Of a DNA stretch of 64,000 nucleotides, positions 53,777 to 61,906 are shown piece after piece. The notes below the pieces were generated by a model. The model did no database searches. It saw only the letters and a list, made by a program, of their open reading frames with translations, and was not told the DNA's origin. Location: contig JAIQGI010000026.1 of assembly GCA_020072565.1 (NCBI GenBank), positions 1 through 64,000 on the forward strand. Direction: 5' to 3'. The first letter of the stretch is position 1. Every line of letters starts with the position of its first letter. This stretch comes from Terriglobia bacterium (GTDB taxonomy: Bacteria; Acidobacteriota; UBA6911). Both the position numbers and the translations under genes were made by a program.

Positions 53777-54019
53777 ATGAAAATGAAGGATTTTGAGAGC
53801 AACCTGAAGCTGCTCGAAGAAATCGTGGGGAAGCTGGAGGGGGGCGATCTCACGCTCGATCATGCTCTGGAACTCTTTGAGGAGGGCGTAAAGATCAGCC
53901 GATTCTGCAACGCGAAGCTCGAGGAAGCAGAACGCAAAGTGGAAACTCTGATCAAGAGCGCCGACGGCAGCATGGTGGAAGCGCCGTTCACCACGGAAGG
54001 CGACGATGCCGCCAAATGA
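53777..54019 (+). CDS. xseB: Exodeoxyribonuclease VII small subunit
   Basis: An 80-residue helical-hairpin protein that wraps the XseA coiled coil. It shows FESNLKLLEEIVGKLEGGDLTLDHALELFEEGVK, the highly conserved family core. A GGAGGT at 53760-53765 is 5 nt from an in-frame TTG (53771) and 11 nt from the ATG (53777), so the protein may begin two residues earlier. It is followed by ispA through a repeat-containing gap. Confidence 0.93.
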   Translation: MKMKDFESNLKLLEEIVGKLEGGDLTLDHALELFEEGVKISRFCNAKLEEAERKVETLIKSADGSMVEAPFTTEGDDAAK

Positions 54020-54020
54020 T

Positions 54021-54118
54021 TTGGGTTTTAGATTTTGGATCGGAAACCGGCTGGTACTTTATTCTCGGGCTGGTGGGCTTTCGCAAATCCAGAATCCAAA
54101 ATCTTAAATTCAAAATAT
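54021..54118. repeat. Repeat family 2, copy 4
   Basis: GATTTGGGTTTTAGATTTTGGAT-type sequence (about 54018-54040) faces AATCCAGAATCCAAAATC plus TTAAATTCAAAAT (about 54089-54117). The central 45 nt are unique. It overlaps the xseB stop region and ends 15 nt before the ispA start. Confidence 0.6.
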
Positions 54119-54132
54119 ACCTAGGCATTTTG

Positions 54133-55017
54133 ATGGATATTCACAGTTACCTGTCGGAGATAAGACTCGCAGTCGATCAACAGCTGGAGCGCCTGTTACC
54201 GGCGGTGGAAGAAGAACCCCCTACGATCCATCAGGCGATGCGCTATTCCATCTTTGCCGGGGGCAAACGCGTGCGTCCGATTCTGGTGCTGGCTGCCGGA
54301 GAAAGCGCCGGTGGCGCGCGGGATACTCTGCTCCACCTCGGGGCAGGCGTTGAAATGATGCACACCTATTCTCTGATTCACGACGACCTCCCCGCCCTGG
54401 ATAATGACGATCTCAGACGGGGGCGCCCGACCTGCCATAAGGTGTTCGGCGACGCCATTGCGATCCTGGCCGGGGATGCCCTCATGACGCGGGCTTATCA
54501 GGTGCTGGCGGAACTGCCGAATGTTACCGATGCGACACGGCTTGCCATTATTCGGGAGATTGCGTACGCGACCGGCACGGTCGAAGGGATGATCGGGGGA
54601 CAGGTGGTAGACCTGGAGTCGGAAGGGAAGACTGTCATCGCACCGGTCTTGGAGTATATCCATCGCTCGAAGACCGGAGCATTGCTGACGAGCTGCACGC
54701 GCTGCGGGGCGCTGGCTGCCGGCACCGATGCCGCGCAGCTCCATGCGTTGACGGAGTTCGGCCGCAAAATCGGCCTTGCCTTCCAGATCGTGGACGATAT
54801 TCTGGACTTGACCGCCAGCAGCGAGAAACTCGGGAAAACGGCCGGTAAAGATCAGAAAGTGAAGAAAGCCACTTATCCAGCCTTGTTCGGAATTGAGGCA
54901 TCGCGCCAGAAGGCACAGGAGTTGATCTGCGGCGCCCTCGATGAGATCCGGGAATTCGGGAACCGCGCCGAACCGCTGCGCGAGTTGGCACAGTTCGTTT
55001 GCAGCCGGACGACTTGA
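54133..55017 (+). CDS. ispA: Polyprenyl (farnesyl/geranylgeranyl) diphosphate synthase
   Basis: A 294-residue trans-prenyltransferase. GGKRVRP at 43-49 binds diphosphate. The first aspartate-rich motif DDLPALDNDD begins at Asp84, and the second is DDILD near residue 221. The chain-length region before the first motif (MMHTYSLIHDD) has small or medium residues, compatible with C15 or C20 products. The ATG at 54133 is taken because the open frame upstream runs through repeat family 2. It belongs to the xseAB-ispA-tlyA-nadK cluster, in which dxs (often between ispA and tlyA) is missing. Confidence 0.93.
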   Translation: MDIHSYLSEIRLAVDQQLERLLPAVEEEPPTIHQAMRYSIFAGGKRVRPILVLAAGESAGGARDTLLHLGAGVEMMHTYSLIHDDLPALDNDDLRRGRPTCHKVFGDAIAILAGDALMTRAYQVLAELPNVTDATRLAIIREIAYATGTVEGMIGGQVVDLESEGKTVIAPVLEYIHRSKTGALLTSCTRCGALAAGTDAAQLHALTEFGRKIGLAFQIVDDILDLTASSEKLGKTAGKDQKVKKATYPALFGIEASRQKAQELICGALDEIREFGNRAEPLRELAQFVCSRTT

Positions 55018-55021
55018 ATTC

Positions 55022-55801
55022 ATGACGGCGACCAGGAAACGCATCGACCAATTGCTGGTCGAGCGGGGCTTCGCCGAGAGCCGGCACAAGGCTCAAGCCC
55101 TGCTCCTCGCGGGCCAGGTGCTGGCGAACGAGCAAAAGATCGAGAAGCCGGGGCTGCTGGTGACTGCCGATGCCGCGATCCGGATCCTCGGGGAGATGCC
55201 ATTCGTGAGCAGGGCCGGCGCGAAGCTCCAGGCCGCCCTGGACCACTTCCCCATCAGCGTTGCCGGCCGTGTTTGCGCCGACCTCGGCGCTTCCACGGGA
55301 GGATTTACCGACTGCCTTCTGCAGTACGGGGCCGCCGCCGTGCACGCATACGACGTCGGCGCCGGACAGCTTGACTGGAAGCTCCGCTCGGATGCGCGCG
55401 TCGTGCTTCATGAACACTGCAATGTCCGCTACCTCACGCCGGAGGATCTGCCCGAGCAGGTCTCCCTGGTGACGGCAGATCTCTCCTTCATCTCGCTCAC
55501 AAAGATACTGAATCCGCTCAGGGATGCTCTTCAGACCAGGATCGCCTCCCGGGCGCTTCGTCCTGTCGATTTTCGAGTGGACCTGGTGGTGCTCGTGAAA
55601 CCGCAGTTTGAAGTGGGCAAGGGAGAAGTGGGCAAAGGAGGGATCGTGCGCGATAAAAAAAAGCAACTCGCCGCCTTGGCCGCGGTGGCGCAATTCGCAG
55701 GAGCCTCCGGCTTTGATGTCCTGGGGAACATTCCCTCGCCCATTCTGGGTGCCGAAGGGAATCGAGAATTTTTGCTGCACCTGCAGCTCCTTCCTGTATG
55801 A
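55022..55801 (+). CDS. tlyA: TlyA-family rRNA 2'-O-methyltransferase (hemolysin-like)
   Basis: A 259-residue protein. An N-terminal S4 RNA-binding domain (RIDQLLVERGFAESRHKAQALLLAGQV, about 6-65) precedes an FtsJ/RrmJ-like SAM methyltransferase domain with VCADLGASTGGFTDCLLQYGA, VTADLSFISL and LVKPQFEVGKGEVGKGGIV. TlyA methylates cytidines in rRNA of some bacteria. It starts 4 nt after ispA and overlaps nadK (ATGA), indicating one operon. Confidence 0.93.
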   Translation: MTATRKRIDQLLVERGFAESRHKAQALLLAGQVLANEQKIEKPGLLVTADAAIRILGEMPFVSRAGAKLQAALDHFPISVAGRVCADLGASTGGFTDCLLQYGAAAVHAYDVGAGQLDWKLRSDARVVLHEHCNVRYLTPEDLPEQVSLVTADLSFISLTKILNPLRDALQTRIASRALRPVDFRVDLVVLVKPQFEVGKGEVGKGGIVRDKKKQLAALAAVAQFAGASGFDVLGNIPSPILGAEGNREFLLHLQLLPV

Positions 55802-56670
55802 TCAAAACCATGAATTCCCCCGTGCGCAAGATCGGTCTGGTGCTGAAACGCCACGATCCTCGCGTTCGCGACGTGGTCACCGAGATTATTCCCTGGCTGC
55901 AGGCGCGCGGTGTCGAAGTGTTCCTCGATCAGGAAACCGCAAGCCAATATCCCCTCTCCAGCAGCGTGAGGGCGGCCGATGAACTCGCATCAAACGTGGA
56001 TGTGGTGGCGGTCTTCGGCGGTGACGGAACCTTCCTCTATGCAGCCAGGCTTGCCGGCCGCAGCGGGGTTCCTTTGTTGGGAATCAACCTCGGCTCCCTC
56101 GGCTTCCTGGCGGAAGTGAAGCTCGAAGACATGCACCCGGCGTTCGAGCGTCTGCTCGCCGGGCAATACCAGCTGGAGGAGCGCGTGCTCGTCGATGTGA
56201 GCATCCTCAGGCAGGAGAATCAGCTGGCACACTACCTGGCCCTGAATGATGCTGTCATCAACAAGGGAGCTCTCGCTCGTATGATCGAGCTGGAAGTCTG
56301 GGTAAATTCCGAACTGGTCACCATCACCCGCGCCGACGGCCTGATCATCTCCACCCCTACGGGATCCACGGCCTATTCCATGTCGGCCGGCGGGCCGATC
56401 GTATACCCGACTCTCGGAGCCTTCATCATCACCCCCATTTGCCCTCATACTCTCTCCAACCGCCCGGTGGTTGTGCCGGATGGTGTAGCAGTAGGAGTCT
56501 GCCTGCGCCATGGGGGTGACGTGATGCTGACGGTAGACGGTCAGGTCGGGATGCCTCTGACACAAGGTGATTGCATCCGATTCCAAAAAGCCCGCTCCAC
56601 GATCCGCTTGATCCAGGCTACCAACAGCACCTTCTTCATGCTGTTGCGGGAAAAACTCAAGTGGAACTGA
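55798..56670 (+). CDS. nadK: NAD kinase
   Basis: A 290-residue ATP-NAD kinase forming NADP+. The nucleotide motif VFGGDGTFLYAARL, the following NLGSLGFLAEV and the second signature TPTGSTAYSMSAGGPIV are all intact. The start ATG overlaps the tlyA stop; a second in-frame ATG lies at 55810. Its length is typical. It is the last gene of the xseA-to-nadK operon; recN, which often follows, is absent. Confidence 0.95.
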   Translation: MIKTMNSPVRKIGLVLKRHDPRVRDVVTEIIPWLQARGVEVFLDQETASQYPLSSSVRAADELASNVDVVAVFGGDGTFLYAARLAGRSGVPLLGINLGSLGFLAEVKLEDMHPAFERLLAGQYQLEERVLVDVSILRQENQLAHYLALNDAVINKGALARMIELEVWVNSELVTITRADGLIISTPTGSTAYSMSAGGPIVYPTLGAFIITPICPHTLSNRPVVVPDGVAVGVCLRHGGDVMLTVDGQVGMPLTQGDCIRFQKARSTIRLIQATNSTFFMLLREKLKWN

Positions 56671-56696
56671 ATTTCTGCGGCAGGATATCAATCTTC

Positions 56697-56800
56697 TGAT
56701 TTCACTCTCTGCGAGCTCAGCGAACTCTGCGTCGAGGTTTTTGGGATGCGGCTTTGCCGCGCCTGGTTCGCTTTTCCCCAATTGTCTGAATCGCAAGCCC
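56697..56800. repeat. Repeat family 1, copy 6
   Basis: CTCTCTGCGAGCTCAGCG, AACTCTGCGTCGAGG, then GGATGCGGCTTTGCCGCGCC, then CCCCAATTGTCTGAATCGC. The element order is the same as at 4.8 and 25.1 kb, and the GGATGCGGC..TGCCGCGCC hairpin is nearly identical to the one at about 7.73 kb. It sits between the convergent nadK and maf genes. Confidence 0.65.
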
Positions 56801-56802
56801 GG

Positions 56803-57411
56803 TCACCGGATCTCATGGAGCCGCAGGTCGAGGCGGCGGCAGAGTCGGGCGAACGTGAAGATGGGGAATCCAACGATATTGAAGTAACAGCCCTCGATCC
56901 GATCGATGAAGAGCGAAGCGTACCCCTGAATGGCATAGGCCCCCGCCTTATCCCGATACTCTCCTGTAGCCAGGTACCAATCGATGTCCGATCGTGTCAG
57001 GGGACGCATATGGACGCGAGAGCGGCTGGAGGCTGAACCGGAGCGCCCTAAGGCGTTGTCAATGAGGCAGATCCCCGTGAACACCTCGTGCCAGCGGCCG
57101 CCGAGACTTCGCAGCATGTCCCCGGCCTCCGCCGCCGAAGACGGCTTGCCCAGGATGTGATCCCTCAGGAGGACGATCGTGTCTGCTCCGATGATCAGGT
57201 CACTGCGGTGCCTGGGGGCAACTTCGCACGCCTTTAGACGGGCAGCGCGCACGACATAGGATGCGGCCGACTCTCCGCGTCTTCGTTCCGGCTCAGGGCC
57301 GGTACTGGGATCGATGAGGAGCCTGAATCCGAGTGCGGCCAGAAGTTCCCGCCGTCGCGGCGATGCGGATGCCAGTACCAGGCGAGAGGCCGTTGGTGTC
57401 AGTGTTGTCAT
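56803..57411 (-). CDS. maf: Maf-family nucleotide pyrophosphatase
   Basis: A 202-residue Maf/HAM1-fold enzyme that hydrolyses (d)NTPs such as dTTP/UTP or modified nucleotides. It has LVLASASPRRRELLAALGF at the N-terminus, GADTIVLL, and the conserved DKAGAYAIQGYASLFIDRIEGCYFNIVGFP. The YAIQGYA segment resembles the YhdE (dTTP/UTP) subfamily. Start ATG. It diverges from the UshA-like gene. Confidence 0.93.
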   Translation of the reverse strand: MTTLTPTASRLVLASASPRRRELLAALGFRLLIDPSTGPEPERRRGESAASYVVRAARLKACEVAPRHRSDLIIGADTIVLLRDHILGKPSSAAEAGDMLRSLGGRWHEVFTGICLIDNALGRSGSASSRSRVHMRPLTRSDIDWYLATGEYRDKAGAYAIQGYASLFIDRIEGCYFNIVGFPIFTFARLCRRLDLRLHEIR

Positions 57412-57497
57412 CGCTGATGTTCTCTGGTACTTTACACTAGTTCATTCAAGTCGCTGATCAGGTTGAGGGCAACCGGAATCATGCTGCAATCTGGAGG

Positions 57498-57512
57498 GGG
57501 CACAACGTGCCC
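57498..57512 (+). repeat. Small hairpin upstream of the UshA-like gene
   Basis: GGGCAC / GTGCCC, a perfect 6-bp stem with an AAC loop, lies 46 nt before the start at 57559. It is too small for a terminator and may be part of the 5' leader. Confidence 0.35.
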
Positions 57513-57558
57513 GGGACTTATTGATGATCAGAATCATCGGTAGAGCATAAAGCCTGAC

Positions 57559-58575
57559 ATGAAAATAAATTGTATACCTCTTTTGTTTTTGTGCCTTCCT
57601 GTGGTTTTCCCTGCACCCGCGCCGCAATCTCCCGGCGCCACCCAGACGCCCGTGCCTACCGAATTTCCCGAGCAGCTGCTCAATGGCTCCGAGACCTTTA
57701 ATCTTGCCATCGACGTATACGGCGACCTGCGGGGGAATTTCGGCCCCTGTGGCTGACCCATCCACCCAGCAGGCGGTTTCGCCCGCAGGATGAGCTATTG
57801 GAATGCCTTTGCCAAGAAATACCCATCCCGGTCCCTGTTGCGCCTTGACGGCGGGTCCATCTTCAGCCGGGGGGTGGCCGCATCCTCCATCGTGAATCGG
57901 TATATGCTCGAAGGGACTTCGCGATCGAATCTGGATGCCATCAATGTGAGCTCGTGGGACATTCCCGTCTGGCAAGAGATGGGGGACATGGCGGCAGCAG
58001 GAATGATTTCCGGTGACTTTCTCAAGCTGCCGCTGGTTTCTGCCAATGTCACCACGAAGCTCCCGAATTTTCCTGCTATCCAGCCCTATATCATAAAGGA
58101 GCTGCAAGTCGATCCCAAGGCTGGAAAACCACTGCGGGTGGGGATTACCGGGCTGCTAATCGATCCGGAAGAGCGGATCTCGCGCACAGATTTTCAGGTC
58201 CAGAAACCGCAGGAGGCCGCGCGCAAGATTGTCGCCGAGTTGAGCGGCAAGGCAGACTACGTGATCATCCTCACCGAAATGGGGCTGGGTGAGGCGATCA
58301 GCCTCTCCCTGGTCGTGCCGGGAATCAATATGCTCGTCGTGGCCCACGATTACACTACGCCGATTGATGCCCAGCAGATCGGAGATACTCTTGTTCTCGG
58401 CCCGATCCACGAAGGACAGATGCTGTCCGAAGTCCGCTTGACCATAAAGTCCGGCGCGCAGAGAGTGGAGATCGAAAGCCATACCGTGCCGCTCAACGAG
58501 ACTGTTCCGGATGATCCTGCATTGGGCGAACTCATCCGCAAGGCCAAGGAAGAAGTGGACAAGGCGCAGAAGTGA
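57559..58575 (+). CDS. UshA-like 5'-nucleotidase-family protein, probable selenoprotein (in-frame TGA)
   Basis: One frame of 338 codons after the start is interrupted only by TGA at 57754-57756 (codon 66). Residues 1-20 are a signal peptide. The TGA falls in GPCG-TGA-PIHPAGGFARR, where relatives have PCGC...GGLARR, so it replaces the second conserved cysteine. The frame then continues 273 codons with family-like blocks (SANVTTK, YVIILTEMGLGEA, LVVAHDY, ADTLVLGP-like DTLVLGPIHEG). A hairpin suited to a bacterial SECIS follows at 57759-57792. No ribosome binding site precedes the internal ATG at 57790, which argues against a separate downstream gene. Several metallophosphatase metal-ligand histidines look substituted. 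The alternative is a nonsense-mutated pseudogene. Confidence 0.75.
57759..57792 (+). promoter_or_regulatory. Candidate bacterial SECIS hairpin
   Basis: The lower stem CATCC (57759-57763) / GGATG (57788-57792) starts 2 nt after the TGA. An internal loop separates it from the upper stem GGCG (57772-57775) / CGCC (57780-57783), with apical loop GTTT whose first base is G. There are 19 nt between the TGA and the loop, within the 16-37 nt range described for bacterial SECIS elements. An alternative register GCGG / CCGC (57773-57776 / 57783-57786) is possible. Confidence 0.55.
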
Positions 58576-58682
58576 CCATCCGGTATAGACGGATGCCGAG
58601 CGGACATCCCGCTTATCCAGATCCGATGTGACCGGTCGCAAGCAAAGACCCGGGAGTCGGAATGTCCCCTTCTCACAGAGTC

Positions 58683-58976
58683 ATGGCAATGGAATCAATC
58701 TCGACAACTCTGTTTTCTCTATATCGGGGCACGCCGTTTCAGGACGAGTGGCTGGTTGCCTGCCTGGACGGTGCCTGGCGGGGATTGCTGGGTGAGGGGG
58801 TCGCAAATTTCTGCCGGCCGCTGGCGGTGCGGGGTGAGGAGCTTGTGGTCGAAGTTCTCGACGCAGCCTGGCTGCCGACACTGGCAGGCATGAAGCAGGA
58901 ACTGCTGCAGCGGATACGTGCCGCTACCGGCAGCACGGTACAGCGGCTGTCATTCGTCGTGAAGGAAGCCTGTTAG
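58683..58976 (+). CDS. DUF721/DciA-like protein
   Basis: A 97-residue protein with the core LVACLDGAWRGLLGEGVANFCRPLAVRGEELVVEVLDAAWLPTLAGMKQELLQRI, matching the DUF721 pattern (W...vG..ia.h..p......L.V.v....w...L......l...). Family members include DciA, the helicase-loading factor of bacteria lacking DnaC, so replication initiation is a possible role. The start is uncertain between ATGs at 58662, 58683 and 58689; the first lies in a repeat-like sequence (CGGAATGTCCCCTT). Confidence 0.7.
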   Translation: MAMESISTTLFSLYRGTPFQDEWLVACLDGAWRGLLGEGVANFCRPLAVRGEELVVEVLDAAWLPTLAGMKQELLQRIRAATGSTVQRLSFVVKEAC

Positions 58977-59154
58977 TTTCAACTGCGTCGTCCGGATGGA
59001 GGGAGAGGTCGCTTTCGTCCGCCGGATCCCAGGTTTGCCCTCCAGGATCCGAAATGGGAATAGCACTAGTCCGATGGCGGAGGTGGTGTTAAAATATCGC
59101 GTCCGTCATGCGCATTTTACGTGCGCTAAATTATTTGTAGCAATGGAGTAAGCG

Positions 59155-61809
59155 ATGTTTGGGAATCATAGTTTCCGAAAGGTCGAATTCATCCTGGCAG
59201 TCACTCTGGCTCTGATCGGAACTTCCGCCAGTGCCTGGGCCCAATTCAGAGTGTTTGCCAAAGTCGTGGGGAATCCGACCGAAACGACGAGCCCGCTCAT
59301 TTTTGATGTCAACAACGACCAGACCGACAACATTTCTCCCAACATTATAATCAATCAGGACCAGCAACGCGGCTTTGTAGCTTATACGGGGTCGGGCGTG
59401 ATTGTGGAGTTTTCCCTGTCCACTGGGGAAATCCTGAACCGCATTCCGACCGGAGGCGCCCCGTGCTTCGCAACGCCCTTGCCAAACAATCGATTTGCCG
59501 TCGTATCGGTCTTCGAGAACGCGGCCAACTTCGTGCAGGGTAAGCGGATCTTTATCATCGACATGGGTGCGACCAGCGGCACAAGCTCCCTGGCGGCGAC
59601 CTATACGTTCGCCAACGCGCAGTTTGGTTTCGGCAGCATCCTTACACTTTCACCCGACCAGACTGTCGGCTACATATCCTCGGCCGGGACCGGCGAGGTA
59701 ATCAAGTTCAGCATGGCCGACGGGCGCGAATTAGGCAGGATCAGAGCAGGGATGAGAATCCCGGCTCAGATTACGATTTCACCCGATGGGAGTACGTTGC
59801 TGGTCGTAGATGTAGATCCGGGGACGCCGGAGCTGGATTTTTTCGACACTTCGACGTTTGCGAAGAAAGGCTCGCTCAAGAATCCGGATCCCGTACACGA
59901 TGTTGTCGCCTTCACCATATTCAACAAGGCAGTACTGGCGCCGGACGGCAAGACCGGGATCATAGCCAGCCGCGGCAGGAACAACGTCCAGTTTAGTGAA
60001 CTGGTTTTTCTCTTCGATGCTACCGACGGTGCCATTCTTAAAACCGGCAACACCGGTCCGGCACCGGGTTGGACAGGCCTCACTCCGGATGGGACCAAGT
60101 GGGTGATCATCAACATGTTCAGCGTCACGGTCATCCCGACGGACGATTTCGATCAGCTCCAGGAGTTTCAGGCAAACGCCGGCGAGCCCCTCGGCTCGGC
60201 CAACATGGTTTTCAGCTCAGACTCCAAGTTCGGCTTCTATGCCACTACCGGAGCCTCTGGCGTCATTCATGACCAGATTCTCCAAATCGACCTCGAAACC
60301 GGCTCTATCCTGGAGCAACTCCAGGTCGGCGATAGCCCCGATACTTTCGTTGATCAACCGTCCAGCATGGCCATTACCGCCGACGGCAAGATCCTCGTTG
60401 CCCTGGAATTCGTAAGCGACAATATCGACCTCATGAAACCGATCACGTTGGTGGCTGGCGGCAAATTTGTCAGCTCGCCCGATACCTTCACCGGCCTCAG
60501 CCTCCTCAACCTGTCGTCTCAGACGAACACGATCACCGTTTACGCGATGCAGGACTTCGGGGAACCGAATCAGGAGACCGGTGTCAACAACCCTGTTCTT
60601 ATCACCCTCGACCCCAATCAGCAGGTGTCCCTGACGGTGGCGGAGATCTTTAATTTCGACGACTCCAATGCTCCTAACGGTGAACGTACGGGTTGGCTGG
60701 CCATCTATAGTGAACAGCCCGGAGTCACCGGCTATGTCACGATCGGGAAAAAGGACCTGACTAGCCTGAACGGCCTCCCGCTGGACAGCAATCCCGACCG
60801 TCTCCACGATTGGATCCTTCCGGTGGTCAACCGCAACGGAGATGCTTCCATTTCGCTCAGTACCCTGAACGACACCTTTTACACCGCTTCCTACAGCGTG
60901 GCACGCATTGCACATGACGGGACGCTGATTGACAGCCAGCCCACCCAGGCAGCCTCTGCGAGCAACCGCGTGAACCAGGACCTGCCCGATCTCTTCCCCA
61001 GGGATCATCTGGATACCGAGGGGTATCTTCATATGACTGCGCCGGAGGGAGTGTTCTCCAACGAGCTTTACAACAACGGCACATCGGTTGAGATCCTCAA
61101 GGGAATCGATCGCTACAAGCACGTTGGCGTGACCCGGCTCGCCGCACCGCAATATGCAACCTGTCCCGGCTGGAAGACCATCCTGAATCTGATCAATGCG
61201 GCCGCAGCCGAGGCCGATGTGACTGTAACGTTCCACGGTGCGGACGCAACTGTGCTCTGGCAGTTTCAGAAGCATTTCAAGATCGGCGAACAGCTCAGGG
61301 ACGATGTCACCAACATATTCAACAACCCGCCCAGCGACATTAATAACCTGGTCGCCGACCCGGCGTTTCTGAACGCCGCCGGATGGGTGGAAGTCGAAAG
61401 CACTCAGGACCAGATCCTGGGTACGCTGACCTTCAACGCCAGCGACGACCATTTCGCCGCCAGTTACGAACTCTCCGCTACCCCTCTCAACCAGTTCATC
61501 TTCCCTATCGTCAGCCAGAATGACAGCTACCAGACCGGCGTCGCGTTGCTGAACAACAACGCGGATCCGGCAAATGTGACAGTGGAACTTTGGGGACCGG
61601 ATGGCAACATGATCGGGACCCCTGCCACCCTGACGCTGGCTCCCCATTCCCGAACGGCAGCCTACCTGGACAGCCTGTTCCCCAACATGGACCCACTTTT
61701 GATAGGTAATTTGCGGATTCGATCCGATAAGGCTGTATATGGCTTCGGAATCGTGAACGATTCGAATTTCATGTTTGTCATGGCTATGCCCCCCATTCCG
61801 TTTTTCTGA
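59155..61809 (+). CDS. Secreted beta-propeller protein with three C-terminal repeat modules
   Basis: An 884-residue exported protein. The signal peptide ends SASAWAQ (about 30). Residues 35-430 form a YncE-like seven-bladed propeller, with blades such as GVIVEFSLSTGEILNRIPTGG, FGSILTLSPDQTVGYISSAGTGEV and MAITADGKILVALEF. From about 435 onward three related beta-sandwich modules follow (starts near 435, 666 and 781), each with a GxxLLN...VTV...L.p......LF...GWL.I.S pattern. Such C-terminal modules are frequent in acidobacterial secreted proteins. The ligand is unknown. GGAG precedes the ATG. Confidence 0.82.
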   Translation: MFGNHSFRKVEFILAVTLALIGTSASAWAQFRVFAKVVGNPTETTSPLIFDVNNDQTDNISPNIIINQDQQRGFVAYTGSGVIVEFSLSTGEILNRIPTGGAPCFATPLPNNRFAVVSVFENAANFVQGKRIFIIDMGATSGTSSLAATYTFANAQFGFGSILTLSPDQTVGYISSAGTGEVIKFSMADGRELGRIRAGMRIPAQITISPDGSTLLVVDVDPGTPELDFFDTSTFAKKGSLKNPDPVHDVVAFTIFNKAVLAPDGKTGIIASRGRNNVQFSELVFLFDATDGAILKTGNTGPAPGWTGLTPDGTKWVIINMFSVTVIPTDDFDQLQEFQANAGEPLGSANMVFSSDSKFGFYATTGASGVIHDQILQIDLETGSILEQLQVGDSPDTFVDQPSSMAITADGKILVALEFVSDNIDLMKPITLVAGGKFVSSPDTFTGLSLLNLSSQTNTITVYAMQDFGEPNQETGVNNPVLITLDPNQQVSLTVAEIFNFDDSNAPNGERTGWLAIYSEQPGVTGYVTIGKKDLTSLNGLPLDSNPDRLHDWILPVVNRNGDASISLSTLNDTFYTASYSVARIAHDGTLIDSQPTQAASASNRVNQDLPDLFPRDHLDTEGYLHMTAPEGVFSNELYNNGTSVEILKGIDRYKHVGVTRLAAPQYATCPGWKTILNLINAAAAEADVTVTFHGADATVLWQFQKHFKIGEQLRDDVTNIFNNPPSDINNLVADPAFLNAAGWVEVESTQDQILGTLTFNASDDHFAASYELSATPLNQFIFPIVSQNDSYQTGVALLNNNADPANVTVELWGPDGNMIGTPATLTLAPHSRTAAYLDSLFPNMDPLLIGNLRIRSDKAVYGFGIVNDSNFMFVMAMPPIPFF

Positions 61810-61906
61810 GCGGAGGCCGGCTGCCGGGGAGATGGCCGGGGACGAGGCGAACCCGCCCAGTCCAGGGCGATATGACAAGGCTTGGAAAGGGAAGAGGGCT
61901 TTTCCC

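Noticed and set aside
54016-54132. 39-residue N-terminal extension of IspA
   Set aside because: It is translated from repeat family 2 and has no similarity to prenyltransferases; MDIHSYL at 54133 is the natural start.
57754-57756. Reading the TGA as a simple nonsense mutation or as the end of a 65-aa gene
   Set aside because: It was kept only as the alternative. The downstream frame is intact for 273 codons, lacks its own ribosome binding site, the TGA sits exactly on a conserved Cys position, and a SECIS-like hairpin follows.
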